A stretch of 64,000 nucleotides of DNA from Acinetobacter guerrae (GTDB lineage Bacteria > Pseudomonadota > Gammaproteobacteria > Pseudomonadales > Moraxellaceae), in NCBI RefSeq assembly GCF_009372255.1, contig NZ_LXGN01000034.1:1-64000 (forward strand), given 5' to 3'. A model generated the notes under the pieces. The model had not been told where the DNA came from and made no database searches. It saw only the letters and a program-made list of their open reading frames with translations. Each line of letters opens with the position of its first letter. The first letter of the stretch is position 1. A program made the position numbers and the translations under genes. Shown here in pieces: positions 17,805 to 26,670 of this stretch.

Positions 17805-18509
17805 TTAAATAAATCGTAAACCAACTCCAGCAACAGTCTCAATATATTTGGGTTGTATTGCATCATCACCAAGTTTGTGACGTAGCTTTGCCACCAAAAT
17901 TCTTAAATAGTGCGTATCTTCTTGATGAGTTGGTCCCCACAGTTCTTTTAGTAATTGTGGTTGAGTGATGAGTTGACCTTGATGCTTTAATAATAGCGCC
18001 AATAGTTGAAATTCTTTACGGCTGAGATTAATCAAATTTCCATCAATAAAGACTTGATGTTGTGCTAGATCGACTTTTAAATACCCATCATCAAAATCTA
18101 TTTGATCCTTCATCCCAGTTAATGATTGTGAACGCAGTACCACACGAATACGCGCCATAAGTTCAGGGACACTAAATGGTTTGGTCATATAATCATTTGC
18201 GCCTGAATCGAGTAAAGCTACCTTTTCCTGCTCATCTGAACGTACAGACAAAACAATGACAGGAACTTGCGACCATGTTCTTAACTCCTGCAACACTTCA
18301 CGACCATCTAAATCTGGCAACCCAAGATCTAAAATCACCAGTTCAGCACCCTGACTTGCCAGTGTTTCCAGACCTTTCATTGCTGTTTCACATAAAACTG
18401 TTTTATAGCCTTGTGCGCGTAAGGCGATATCCAGAAACTTGCGAATCTGAGGTTCATCATCAATCACCACGATGCGTGTTTCAACGGAATTTTGTAAAGT
18501 ATGATTCAT
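17805..18509 (-). CDS. kdpE: Response regulator KdpE
   Basis: OmpR-family response regulator that activates kdpABC under K+ limitation or osmotic stress. The 234-residue protein has a receiver domain (VIDDEPQIRKFLDIAL; phospho-acceptor Asp in LVILDLGLPDLDG; conserved Lys in NDYMTKPF) and a C-terminal winged helix (LSRKEFQLLALLLKHQG; HYLRILVAKLRHKLGDD). It starts 8 bp after kdpD and is the last gene of the cluster. Likely targets are the 11-bp-period repeats at 25747-25807. Confidence 0.95.
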   Translation of the reverse strand: MNHTLQNSVETRIVVIDDEPQIRKFLDIALRAQGYKTVLCETAMKGLETLASQGAELVILDLGLPDLDGREVLQELRTWSQVPVIVLSVRSDEQEKVALLDSGANDYMTKPFSVPELMARIRVVLRSQSLTGMKDQIDFDDGYLKVDLAQHQVFIDGNLINLSRKEFQLLALLLKHQGQLITQPQLLKELWGPTHQEDTHYLRILVAKLRHKLGDDAIQPKYIETVAGVGLRFI

Positions 18510-18517
18510 TTTTATAT

Positions 18518-21184
18518 TCAGGACTGTTCAGGATGTATCGGTAAACGTATTCTAATCAGAGTACCTCGATTGTGGCTACCTGTAACAGCCTCGATTTCCC
18601 CCATGTGCGCGCCTATAATTGCTTTAACAATGGTAAGCCCCAAGCCTGTTCCAAAACGACCACGATCTCCACGTTCCATAGTATAGAACATGTCAAAGAT
18701 GCGATTACGTTCATCTTCTGGGATTCCTGCACCTTGATCTTCAATTTCAATTTGAACAGTTTGCTCATCCCATTTTTGACTACGAACTTGAATGGCATGG
18801 CCCGCTGGAGAAAATTTAGCGGCATTTTCCAGTACATTAAAAAGAGCTTGTTCAATCAAAGCAGGATGTACGTATAAATTGACAGGTTGCTCTGGAAGTT
18901 GAATGTCAAACTGTATGTCTGGCATGTAACGTTTGAGGCGCTGTGTCGCAGACCCAATCAATTCATCAATACCAATCCAGTCACGATTCAGTTTAAGCCC
19001 ATCATGTCCTAGCCGTGTCATATCCAGAAGGTTCTGAATATAACGATCCAGTCGCTCTCCTTCCATACGAATGGTATCGAGTAGGCTCTCGCGGTCTTGT
19101 TCTGACAACACCTCATTATAATTTTTAAGTGTATCGGCAGAACCCATCATTGAAGCCAGAGGTGAACGTAAGTCGTGAGATACAGAAGAAAGTAAGGCAG
19201 ATCGAAGCCGTTCCGTTTCACTACTGATTTTGGCCTGTTCCAATTCAGTAACCAGTTTTGTACGCAGTATGGATTGAGCAATCTGTTCTACCATTGATTC
19301 TATTAGACGTTTTTGTTCAACGTTCAATGCAGCATGAAGATTGAGTTTTAAGCCCAATACTCCCAGATTTTGCTTCTGTGCCAAAAGTGGCATGAACCAC
19401 CAGTCAATCTGACTTAACGTATCGGTATACTTGCCACAAGCCTGCTGATGTTTAACACACCAATCTGCTGCAATTCTTTCTTTTTCTGTTAGCACTTGTG
19501 ATGCAGGAATCACTGCATCCTGAGTAATTTGCATCCAAACTGGAAAATTAAACTGCTGCTGAAAAGTCTCTTGGGTCATGTGAACCACATCATCAAGATG
19601 GACAGCACTCGATAATCTGGCTGTTAGATCCTGCATCTTGCTGCTATATGCATTTGCAGCACGCAGTGATAAAACCTGTTGACGTAATCTGGATGCAAGC
19701 CGACTCGCAATTAAGGCTGCAGCTAAAAAAGCAATAACAGTAACCACACCCTGATGTGCAGAAATCTGAAAAGTAAAACGAGGTTCAATAAAGAAAAAGT
19801 TATACGCAAAAAAGAAAACTATCGCGGTAATGACGGCGGTGAGCATTCTCGTTTTAGTGGCTACAATTAAAACCGCCACAATAAAAATGATCGAGAGGTC
19901 ATCGACACCAATATAAATTTCTGCAATTCGTGCCAATACAATACTTGCAATAGTGACAACCAAAATCAATAAAATTTCTTTGAAACTTAACAATGAATGC
20001 TGGATGTCATCCCAAGATGCTATTTTTGGGGCCGCATTTGTCAAAGGCAATAAAATTACTTCAAGTTGCCGATTTTTTTCTAATAAATGAGCACTTATTG
20101 CTTTTTGAAAAATACGTTTCCACCATTTTAACGGTACATAACCTAAAATGATAAACGAAATTCCTTTTTCCTGAATTGCATCATTCAAAGTTTGCGCAAC
20201 ATGAATACCATATAGGATTTCAGTTCGGGCACCTAACTTTCGCGCCAGTTGAAAAGCCTCTTCAACTTCAAGTTGAACAGAAGAATATTTGCGCTGTTCA
20301 ACATGATTTTCTGCATTAAAATGTTTTTGTGAAACATGCACGACTGTCCACGAAATACCTCTTTTTTCCGCAAATCGACTTGCGGATCTCACCAGATATT
20401 CTGAGTCACCTTTGCCATCAATAGCCACTAACATCTCATTTTTTAGAGGGATGTAACTCACTCCCTGAGCAAGGTAACTTTCTCTCAGATCAGAGTCGAC
20501 GTGTTCTGCAACAAACTGCATGGCTAGCTCGCGTAGAGCCGTAAGATTTTGAACACTAAAAAAACGTTGTAAAGCAGATTGTGCCTGATCTGGCAAATAA
20601 ACTTTGCCCTGTTGTAACCGTTCAATCAGTTCATTGACTGGCAAATCAATCAGGCGAATATCACGAATACGATCAAATACCCGATCTGGTACGGTTTCTG
20701 AAACACGAATCCCCGTGAGTTGATAAACCACGTCATTTAAGCTTTCCAGATGTTGAATGTTCATGGTAGTAAATACATCAATACCCGCATCCAGAATTTC
20801 ATTGACATCCTGCCAACGTCGCTCATGTCGACTATTGGGCATATTTCGGTGTGCTAGCTCATCAACTAAAACAATGGCGGGACGCTGAGTTAAAATAGCG
20901 TCCAGATCCATTTCATCAAACCACTTATCCTTATAATGGATATTTTTTCGGGGCAATATAGATAGACCTTCTGTTAAGGCAATCGTTTCTGCGCGACCAT
21001 GCGTTTCAACGATTCCCACAGTAATGTCTAATCCTTGCTTTACCAGTTCCTGCGCCCGACTTAGCATCGCATAAGTCTTTCCCACCCCAGGAGCCGCGCC
21101 CAGAAATACGGTCAATCGACCTGCCTGATAACGATGAACATGGTTAAGCAATGCCGAAGCCTGATCTTCACGTGCTGTAGTCAT
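18518..21184 (-). CDS. kdpD: Sensor histidine kinase KdpD
   Basis: Membrane sensor for K+ and turgor. The 888-residue protein has all expected parts: N-terminal KdpD domain with Walker A GAAPGVGKT and LVDELAHRNMPNSRHERRW; a universal-stress-like domain (about 245-365); four close membrane helices at about 395-495; a GAF-like region; the dimerisation helix with phospho-His in SSVSHDLRSPLASMMGS; and the ATPase domain with NVLENAAKFSP, DQGAGIP and FGTGLGLTIVKAI. The start at 21184 has a weak ribosome site, with kdpC 60 bp upstream. Confidence 0.95.
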   Translation of the reverse strand: MTTAREDQASALLNHVHRYQAGRLTVFLGAAPGVGKTYAMLSRAQELVKQGLDITVGIVETHGRAETIALTEGLSILPRKNIHYKDKWFDEMDLDAILTQRPAIVLVDELAHRNMPNSRHERRWQDVNEILDAGIDVFTTMNIQHLESLNDVVYQLTGIRVSETVPDRVFDRIRDIRLIDLPVNELIERLQQGKVYLPDQAQSALQRFFSVQNLTALRELAMQFVAEHVDSDLRESYLAQGVSYIPLKNEMLVAIDGKGDSEYLVRSASRFAEKRGISWTVVHVSQKHFNAENHVEQRKYSSVQLEVEEAFQLARKLGARTEILYGIHVAQTLNDAIQEKGISFIILGYVPLKWWKRIFQKAISAHLLEKNRQLEVILLPLTNAAPKIASWDDIQHSLLSFKEILLILVVTIASIVLARIAEIYIGVDDLSIIFIVAVLIVATKTRMLTAVITAIVFFFAYNFFFIEPRFTFQISAHQGVVTVIAFLAAALIASRLASRLRQQVLSLRAANAYSSKMQDLTARLSSAVHLDDVVHMTQETFQQQFNFPVWMQITQDAVIPASQVLTEKERIAADWCVKHQQACGKYTDTLSQIDWWFMPLLAQKQNLGVLGLKLNLHAALNVEQKRLIESMVEQIAQSILRTKLVTELEQAKISSETERLRSALLSSVSHDLRSPLASMMGSADTLKNYNEVLSEQDRESLLDTIRMEGERLDRYIQNLLDMTRLGHDGLKLNRDWIGIDELIGSATQRLKRYMPDIQFDIQLPEQPVNLYVHPALIEQALFNVLENAAKFSPAGHAIQVRSQKWDEQTVQIEIEDQGAGIPEDERNRIFDMFYTMERGDRGRFGTGLGLTIVKAIIGAHMGEIEAVTGSHNRGTLIRIRLPIHPEQS

Positions 21185-21244
21185 ACTTATATTTCGCTCA
21201 AAAATACATCCCTGTATTTAAATGGGGCTATTGTTTCTTGTAGT

Positions 21245-21844
21245 TTAAGGTTGGAGCTGATCTAAAGCCAGATTCAATTCAAGCACATTGACACGAGCTT
21301 GTCCCATAACCCCAAACTGCTTCAGCTGAATATGTTGCTGAACCAAATCATGAATGCGTTGCTTAGACAAATACCTTAATTGTGCAATTCGCTCCACCTG
21401 CAATTGCGCTGCTTCTGGACTAATATGCGGATCTATTCCACTACCAGAGGTAGTGACCAAATCACTTGGAATCTGATTTTTGGCAATATGGTTCTGTTGT
21501 GCAACCTCAACCAATCGCTGTTCAATCTTGTTCTTTAAATCAGGATTCGTCACCGCCAGATTACTCCCAGACATTGCCATCGGATCATAGTTTGCAGCCG
21601 AAGGTCGGGACATAAAATATCGTGGATTTTGAAAATTTTGAGCAACCAGTGAAGAACCCACAATCACCTGATTTTGCTGAATTAAACTTCCATTGGCCTG
21701 CTGAGAAAATAGTACCTGCCCCAATCCAGTTGCAATACTACTATAAAGCAAACCAAATCCTAAAAGACTGACCAAACTTAAACCAATGGCTGGACGTAAT
21801 ATTTCGGAACCATGTTCAATATGCTGTACTGATGATTTCATCAT
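21245..21844 (-). CDS. kdpC: K+-transporting ATPase subunit KdpC
   Basis: Accessory subunit of the KdpFABC pump, 199 residues. It has one N-terminal membrane helix (IGLSLVSLLGFGLLYSSIATGLGQVLF) and a periplasmic domain with SYFMSRPS-like RYFMSRPSAANYDPMAMSGSN, conserved in the family. TTSGSGIDPHISPEAAQLQVERIA is another signature. AAGGAG lies only 3 nt before the first of two adjacent ATG codons, so initiation may use the second (21841). It follows kdpB by 7 bp. Confidence 0.94.
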   Translation of the reverse strand: MMKSSVQHIEHGSEILRPAIGLSLVSLLGFGLLYSSIATGLGQVLFSQQANGSLIQQNQVIVGSSLVAQNFQNPRYFMSRPSAANYDPMAMSGSNLAVTNPDLKNKIEQRLVEVAQQNHIAKNQIPSDLVTTSGSGIDPHISPEAAQLQVERIAQLRYLSKQRIHDLVQQHIQLKQFGVMGQARVNVLELNLALDQLQP

Positions 21845-21851
21845 CTACTCC

Positions 21852-23870
21852 TTACAAAGCTAAAATATGCACCAGAATCAAGTCAATCGCCTTTATTGCA
21901 ATAAAAGGCAAAATTACGCCGCCAACACCATAAATCAGCATATTACGACGCAATAACTGTGTTGCAGTGGAAGGTTTGAACTTCACACCGCGCAACGCGA
22001 TTGGAATAAGTAGCGGAATAATAATGGCATTGAAAATCAACGCAGCCAAAATCGCATTATGTGGACTAGAAAGCTGCATGATATTTAATTTTTGCATCTG
22101 TGGAATGGCAGCAGCAAATAGTGCAGGTAAAATTGCAAAGTATTTGGATACATCATTAGCCAATGAAAAAGTGGTTAATGCACCCCGAGTAATAAGCTGT
22201 TGCTTACCAATTTCAACCACAGCTAATAATTTGGTTGGATCGGAATCCAGATCAACCATATTACCCGCTTCTTTGGCTGCTTGAGTGCCTGAGTTCATGG
22301 CCAAACCAATATCTGCCTGTGCCAATGCAGGTGCATCATTGGTTCCATCACCCACCATTGCAACCAAATGACCTGCGTGTTGTTCTTTACGAATACATGC
22401 CAATTTATCTTCAGGTCGCGCTTCAGCAATATAATCATCAACACCCGCTTCTGCGGCTATGGCAGCGGCAGTCAGTGGATTATCACCTGTGACCATCACG
22501 GTTTTAATACCCATTTCGCGTAAACGGGCAAATTTTTCTTTAATCCCGTGCTTGATCACATCGGACAGTTCAATCACACCCAAAATATGATGTTCATTTG
22601 CAACAACTAAAGGCGTAGCACCTTTTGACGCAACTTGTTCAACTCTGGCTCGTAATTCAGCATCCATCTGATTGTGCTGAACAAATTTTAAAATCGCATC
22701 TAGAGCACCTTTACGAATCTGCTGACCATTTTCCAGATTGACACCTGAAATACGAGATGAAGCATTGAATGCAATAAATTCAGCATTTTCAGGCTCAAGC
22801 GCCTGCAAGCCTTGCTCTCTTGCCAGTTTAACAATCGACTTACCTTCTGGTGTTGGGTCGGCCAAAGAACAAACCCATGCAGCAGCTCTTAATTCTGCAT
22901 CAGCCACTGAAGTAAGCGGATAAAATGCAGTCGCTTGACGGTCACCATAGGTAATCGTTCCTGTTTTATCCAAAAGCAAGACATCTATATCACCCGCAAC
23001 TTCAACAGCCTTACCAGATTTTGCTAGAACATTGGCTTTGAGTGCTCGATTCATCCCTGCTATCCCAATCGCAGGCAGCAGTCCACCAATTGTAGTAGGA
23101 ATCAAACACACCAATAACGCGACTAAAACCACTGGACTGATACTGATCTGCAAATAGCTGGCGATAAAAGGTAAACTCACAACCACCATCACAAAGGTCA
23201 GTGTCATCACCATGAGTAAAATGCCCAGTGCGATCTCATTCGGTGTTTTTTGACGGTTTGAACCTTCAACCAAAGCAATCATGCGATCCAGAAAGCTATT
23301 TCCCGAATCGGCAGTTACCTGCACAATAATAGAATCGGTCAATACTTTAGTACCACCAATGACTCCTGATCGATCTGTTCCTGCTTCACGCAATACAGGC
23401 GCAGACTCACCTGTCACCGCTGCTTCATTAATTGTCGCAAAACCTTCAACAATTTCACCATCAGCAGGAATTAATTCACCTGCATGAACTTCAATAAAAT
23501 CATGAATTTTAAGCTGAGTTGCTGCAATTTCATGTGTGGTACGATTCTGCAATGACTCTAGTTTTCGTGCCACTAGATTTTGTCGCGCCTGACGTAAAGA
23601 TGAAGCTTGTCCACGCCCTCTGGCTTCAGCTATCGCTTCTGCATAGTTGGCAAATAATACAGTTATAAAAAGTATGATCGTAACCAGACTACCGAACAGC
23701 CACTCGGTATAACCTGCGACTGTACTAAATGCCGTAATTAGTGTGCCTAACCAGACAATACCCATTACTGGATTTTTCAACATGTGCTGAGGAAGCAATT
23801 TTACAAAAGCACTTTTGATTGCTTCGATGCGCTGTTGACTAATTTGTTGTGACTGAATTTGAGTTGACAT
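21852..23870 (-). CDS. kdpB: K+-transporting P-type ATPase, ATP-binding subunit KdpB
   Basis: Catalytic subunit of the Kdp pump, 672 residues as expected. P-type motifs are intact: VTGESAPV (actuator), LLLDKTGTITYGD (phosphorylated Asp), VMVTGDNPLTAAAIAAEAG and VGDGTNDAPALAQADIG (P domain). About seven membrane helices. A GGAGG site precedes the ATG, and the 12-bp gap to kdpA suggests coupled translation. Confidence 0.97.
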   Translation of the reverse strand: MSTQIQSQQISQQRIEAIKSAFVKLLPQHMLKNPVMGIVWLGTLITAFSTVAGYTEWLFGSLVTIILFITVLFANYAEAIAEARGRGQASSLRQARQNLVARKLESLQNRTTHEIAATQLKIHDFIEVHAGELIPADGEIVEGFATINEAAVTGESAPVLREAGTDRSGVIGGTKVLTDSIIVQVTADSGNSFLDRMIALVEGSNRQKTPNEIALGILLMVMTLTFVMVVVSLPFIASYLQISISPVVLVALLVCLIPTTIGGLLPAIGIAGMNRALKANVLAKSGKAVEVAGDIDVLLLDKTGTITYGDRQATAFYPLTSVADAELRAAAWVCSLADPTPEGKSIVKLAREQGLQALEPENAEFIAFNASSRISGVNLENGQQIRKGALDAILKFVQHNQMDAELRARVEQVASKGATPLVVANEHHILGVIELSDVIKHGIKEKFARLREMGIKTVMVTGDNPLTAAAIAAEAGVDDYIAEARPEDKLACIRKEQHAGHLVAMVGDGTNDAPALAQADIGLAMNSGTQAAKEAGNMVDLDSDPTKLLAVVEIGKQQLITRGALTTFSLANDVSKYFAILPALFAAAIPQMQKLNIMQLSSPHNAILAALIFNAIIIPLLIPIALRGVKFKPSTATQLLRRNMLIYGVGGVILPFIAIKAIDLILVHILAL

Positions 23871-23882
23871 GGTTATTCCTCC

Positions 23883-25580
23883 TTAACCTAACTGCATACT
23901 GAGAAAGTCCGCAATTGGCCCAAGGACTAAAATCGGCATAAATTGCAACAAGGTTAAAGTGATCACGACTGCAATTAAGGTCAATGAAAAGGTGGGGGTT
24001 TCTACTTTTAAGCTACCTGAACTTTCAGGAGCCTGACGTTTCTGAGCAAGACGAACAGCAATCATTAAAGGAATAATCAATGCTGGAAAACGTCCCAGTA
24101 ATAGAACTGCACTACAGCTTAAATTCCACCAGATTGTGTTATCACCCAAGCCTTCAAAACCCGAACCATTATTGGCAAATGCTGAAACATATTCGTAAAA
24201 AACCTGACTAATCCCATGCGCACCCGCATTACTAATGCCCGATATAGCAGGATTAATCAGCGTGATTGCGGTAAATGTTAAGATCACTATAGGTTGCAAT
24301 AAGATCAGTATTGCCAACAGTTTGATTTCAGCTGCTTCAATTTTTCGACCAAATAATTCAGGGGTACGCCCAGTCATTAACCCAGCGATAAACACCGTAA
24401 GTAATAAATAGACGATAAATTGCTGTAAACCACATCCAATGCCACCCCAAATCGCATTGATCAACATATTACTTAAGGCAACCAATCCAGTTAATGGTGC
24501 AGATGAATCGTGCATCATATCGACCGAACCATTGTTTACCTGCGTGGTTACTGCCGCCCATAATGCAGAAGATGCTGCACCAAAACGTTGTTCTTTCCCT
24601 TCCATGACTGTGATTTGATGTGCAGTTGCAGATAAGCTTTCTGACCAGATTGATGCAGTTGCAGAAAGGACGGACATCAACAACATGGTTCCAAACACAA
24701 ACACGGCAAAGCGTTTACGCTGAGTGAAATATCCCACCATAAAAATAAGTGACACAGGAATAAGTAAAATCGCCATCATTTCTAGAAAATTTGAAAAAGG
24801 CGTCGGATTTTCCAATGGCACTGCACTGTTTGGCCCATACCAGCCACCGCCATTACTGCCAAGTTGCTTAATGGCAACCATCGGAGCAACAGGGCCTAGT
24901 GGAATTTTTTGTAATTGTTTTTCTACGGTATGATCTAGCACTTGTACTTCTGGACCACCTTGAAAAGTCGCAGGAACCCCCTGCCAATTCAATAATAATG
25001 ACCAGATCAAACATAAAGGTATTAAGAAACGAACTGTAGGTCGGACTAAATCCGCCCAGTAATTGCCTAATTGGATTGATTCAGAAGTCAAATTATCATT
25101 ATTTTTTTCCTGTAGAAAAAAAGCTCTGAGCGTTGCCACTGCAAGAGCTAACCCCATCATTGGAGTAATCACCTGAAGACCCACAATAGCTGTCATTTGT
25201 GAAAAATATGACAGTTGAGCCTGACCTGAATAATGTTGTTGGTTAGTATTGGTTAAAAATGAGATTGTGGTATGTAATGCCAAATCCCAACTCATATTTG
25301 GCGCCTGATTTGGATTCAATGGCAGCCAAGCTTGCGTCATAAAAATGCAAGTCGATAAAACCAGTAACACTACACAACTTACTAAAAACGCAGCGACATA
25401 TTGGCGAAGTCCCATCTGCTGCTGTGGCTTTACCCCCAAAATCCCGTAAATCGGTCTTTCAATCCAACCAAACATGACATCAGATTGCATTGGTTGATTG
25501 GCCATAACTTTAGCCAGATATTTACCCAATGGCCAAGCTAAGACAATGACCACTGCAAGCAATAAATAGAGTTCTAGCAT
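23883..25580 (-). CDS. kdpA: K+-transporting ATPase, K+-binding subunit KdpA
   Basis: Channel-like subunit of the Kdp pump, 565 residues, about ten membrane helices. The selectivity-filter loops typical of the superfamily are visible: LTNTNQQHYSGQ, KQLGSNGGGWYGPNSAVPLENPTP in pieces around residue 225-245, and AFANNGSGFEGLGDN. It is first of kdpABCDE. A ribosome site CAGGAG lies 9 nt upstream. No hydrophobic KdpF is seen before it; a 42-codon polar ORF occupies that position and overlaps the start by 7 nt. Confidence 0.96.
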   Translation of the reverse strand: MLELYLLLAVVIVLAWPLGKYLAKVMANQPMQSDVMFGWIERPIYGILGVKPQQQMGLRQYVAAFLVSCVVLLVLSTCIFMTQAWLPLNPNQAPNMSWDLALHTTISFLTNTNQQHYSGQAQLSYFSQMTAIVGLQVITPMMGLALAVATLRAFFLQEKNNDNLTSESIQLGNYWADLVRPTVRFLIPLCLIWSLLLNWQGVPATFQGGPEVQVLDHTVEKQLQKIPLGPVAPMVAIKQLGSNGGGWYGPNSAVPLENPTPFSNFLEMMAILLIPVSLIFMVGYFTQRKRFAVFVFGTMLLMSVLSATASIWSESLSATAHQITVMEGKEQRFGAASSALWAAVTTQVNNGSVDMMHDSSAPLTGLVALSNMLINAIWGGIGCGLQQFIVYLLLTVFIAGLMTGRTPELFGRKIEAAEIKLLAILILLQPIVILTFTAITLINPAISGISNAGAHGISQVFYEYVSAFANNGSGFEGLGDNTIWWNLSCSAVLLLGRFPALIIPLMIAVRLAQKRQAPESSGSLKVETPTFSLTLIAVVITLTLLQFMPILVLGPIADFLSMQLG

Positions 25581-25702
25581 GACAAAATCTCCTGTTTGAT
25601 AAAGAGATTAATCATTTGAGCATTAGATGATGGTCTGAGACCAATTTGAACTTGCCCGCTGGATATGGTGCTGAAAATGCTACCGAAATAAACGCTAGAC
25701 AT
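25574..25702 (-). CDS. Candidate leader ORF before kdpA
   Basis: A 42-codon ORF with an AGGA site 9 nt before its ATG. Its stop lies just inside kdpA, so translation could be coupled. It starts MSSVYFGSIFSTISSGQVQ and is polar, unlike KdpF (about 29 hydrophobic residues). It may be a leader peptide or chance. Confidence 0.35.
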   Translation of the reverse strand: MSSVYFGSIFSTISSGQVQIGLRPSSNAQMINLFIKQEILSC

Positions 25703-25746
25703 TATTGTATTCCTGAAAATGAAACGGATTTCCCGAATCTCAGTAT

Positions 25747-25807
25747 GCGTATAATGTCCGTAAACTCTCTATTGCACAGAATTTAACTGGCGTAAATTTT
25801 GCGTAAA
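25747..25807 (-). promoter_or_regulatory. Candidate KdpE operator upstream of kdpA
   Basis: On the minus strand TTTACGC-N4-TTTACGC (25790-25807) and TTTACGG-N4-TATACGC (25747-25764) are two pairs of direct repeats, each with 11-bp spacing, the usual layout for OmpR-family regulators. They lie 170-230 bp before kdpA. Confidence 0.5.
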
Positions 25808-25860
25808 ATCTTTAGAAATGTAAGAGGTTAAAAGGTATTCAAAATGATAAATAAATCAAG

Positions 25861-26316
25861 TTAAGAATGAGCCTGAATATTTGTTTGGAAGTCAACTTGA
25901 GGGAAATGGCACGCAGATACGTATAACGCAGCATTATTCCATAACTCATAAAGTGGAATTTTGACATCAACAGCAAGCGGCATTTTTTTAGAATTAAACC
26001 GCATTTCATTCAAATTATTTCCCCACGCAATCAAATCCACATCCAACGAAATCTGATGCGATGGTCGAACACGGCCAGAGTCAGCTTCAAGTTGTTTAAG
26101 TTCAAGCTCAAGCTGTGCTCTAGATTTTGAAGTTTTGAGTAAACAAGCGGAATTCCAATAGTCAGCACCAACGCCGTCACGACAAGGAATTTGATAGACA
26201 TGCGAAAACTGCGCCTCTCCCCATGATTGAATGGTTTGATAAGCAGTTTGAAAATGCTGTTCAGGATCTAAATTACTCGCCAGTGCGAGGGCGAAAATCG
26301 TTTCGTTGGCGTTCAA
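25861..26316 (-). CDS. folK: 2-amino-4-hydroxy-6-hydroxymethyldihydropteridine pyrophosphokinase
   Basis: Folate pathway enzyme that transfers pyrophosphate to hydroxymethyl-dihydropterin. 151 residues. FALALASNLDPEQHF matches the N-terminal strand, and SGRVRPSHQISLDVDLIAWG carries the Arg and paired Asp residues that bind Mg-ATP. It starts with TTG at 26316 inside folB (44-nt overlap); AGGA lies 9 nt upstream. It is somewhat divergent from typical FolK, so another, canonical copy beside panB elsewhere is possible. Confidence 0.8.
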   Translation of the reverse strand: MNANETIFALALASNLDPEQHFQTAYQTIQSWGEAQFSHVYQIPCRDGVGADYWNSACLLKTSKSRAQLELELKQLEADSGRVRPSHQISLDVDLIAWGNNLNEMRFNSKKMPLAVDVKIPLYELWNNAALYVSACHFPQVDFQTNIQAHS

Positions 26317-26653
26317 GGCGAATTCCTACAGAACTGGCTTCTGCAATAATGGCGGGCTTACGAATGGTAATGATAATAGAAGCAATCGTCGAAAAAGTCT
26401 CGAAAAGCACCTGCAAAACCAGATGAGCAGCGTGTTCTATCAGTTTCGGCTGTGCTTTTTGAATGCTTTGAGCAGCAAGTTCACAGATCTGGGCGTAGTT
26501 TAAAGTATCCTCAAGCTCATCTGATCTTGCTACTTTGTTCAAATCGACATGAATAGTTAAATCAAGCATTAAAGGTTGAATAATTTGACGTTCCCAATTG
26601 AAACATCCAATAATGGTATCAACTTTTAAACCTTCAATAACAATGGCATCCAT
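26273..26653 (-). CDS. folB: Dihydroneopterin aldolase
   Basis: Cleaves 7,8-dihydroneopterin to hydroxymethyl-dihydropterin and glycolaldehyde, the substrate for FolK. The 126-residue length fits (E. coli 122). IVIEGLKVDTIIGCFNWERQIIQPLMLDL is the usual N-terminal half in pieces, with the active Glu in the NWER segment; TLNYAQICELA and the basic C-terminus follow. It overlaps folK by 44 nt, so the two steps are coupled in translation. Confidence 0.92.
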   Translation of the reverse strand: MDAIVIEGLKVDTIIGCFNWERQIIQPLMLDLTIHVDLNKVARSDELEDTLNYAQICELAAQSIQKAQPKLIEHAAHLVLQVLFETFSTIASIIITIRKPAIIAEASSVGIRLERQRNDFRPRTGE

Positions 26654-26670
26654 GATGATCTAACTCAAAA

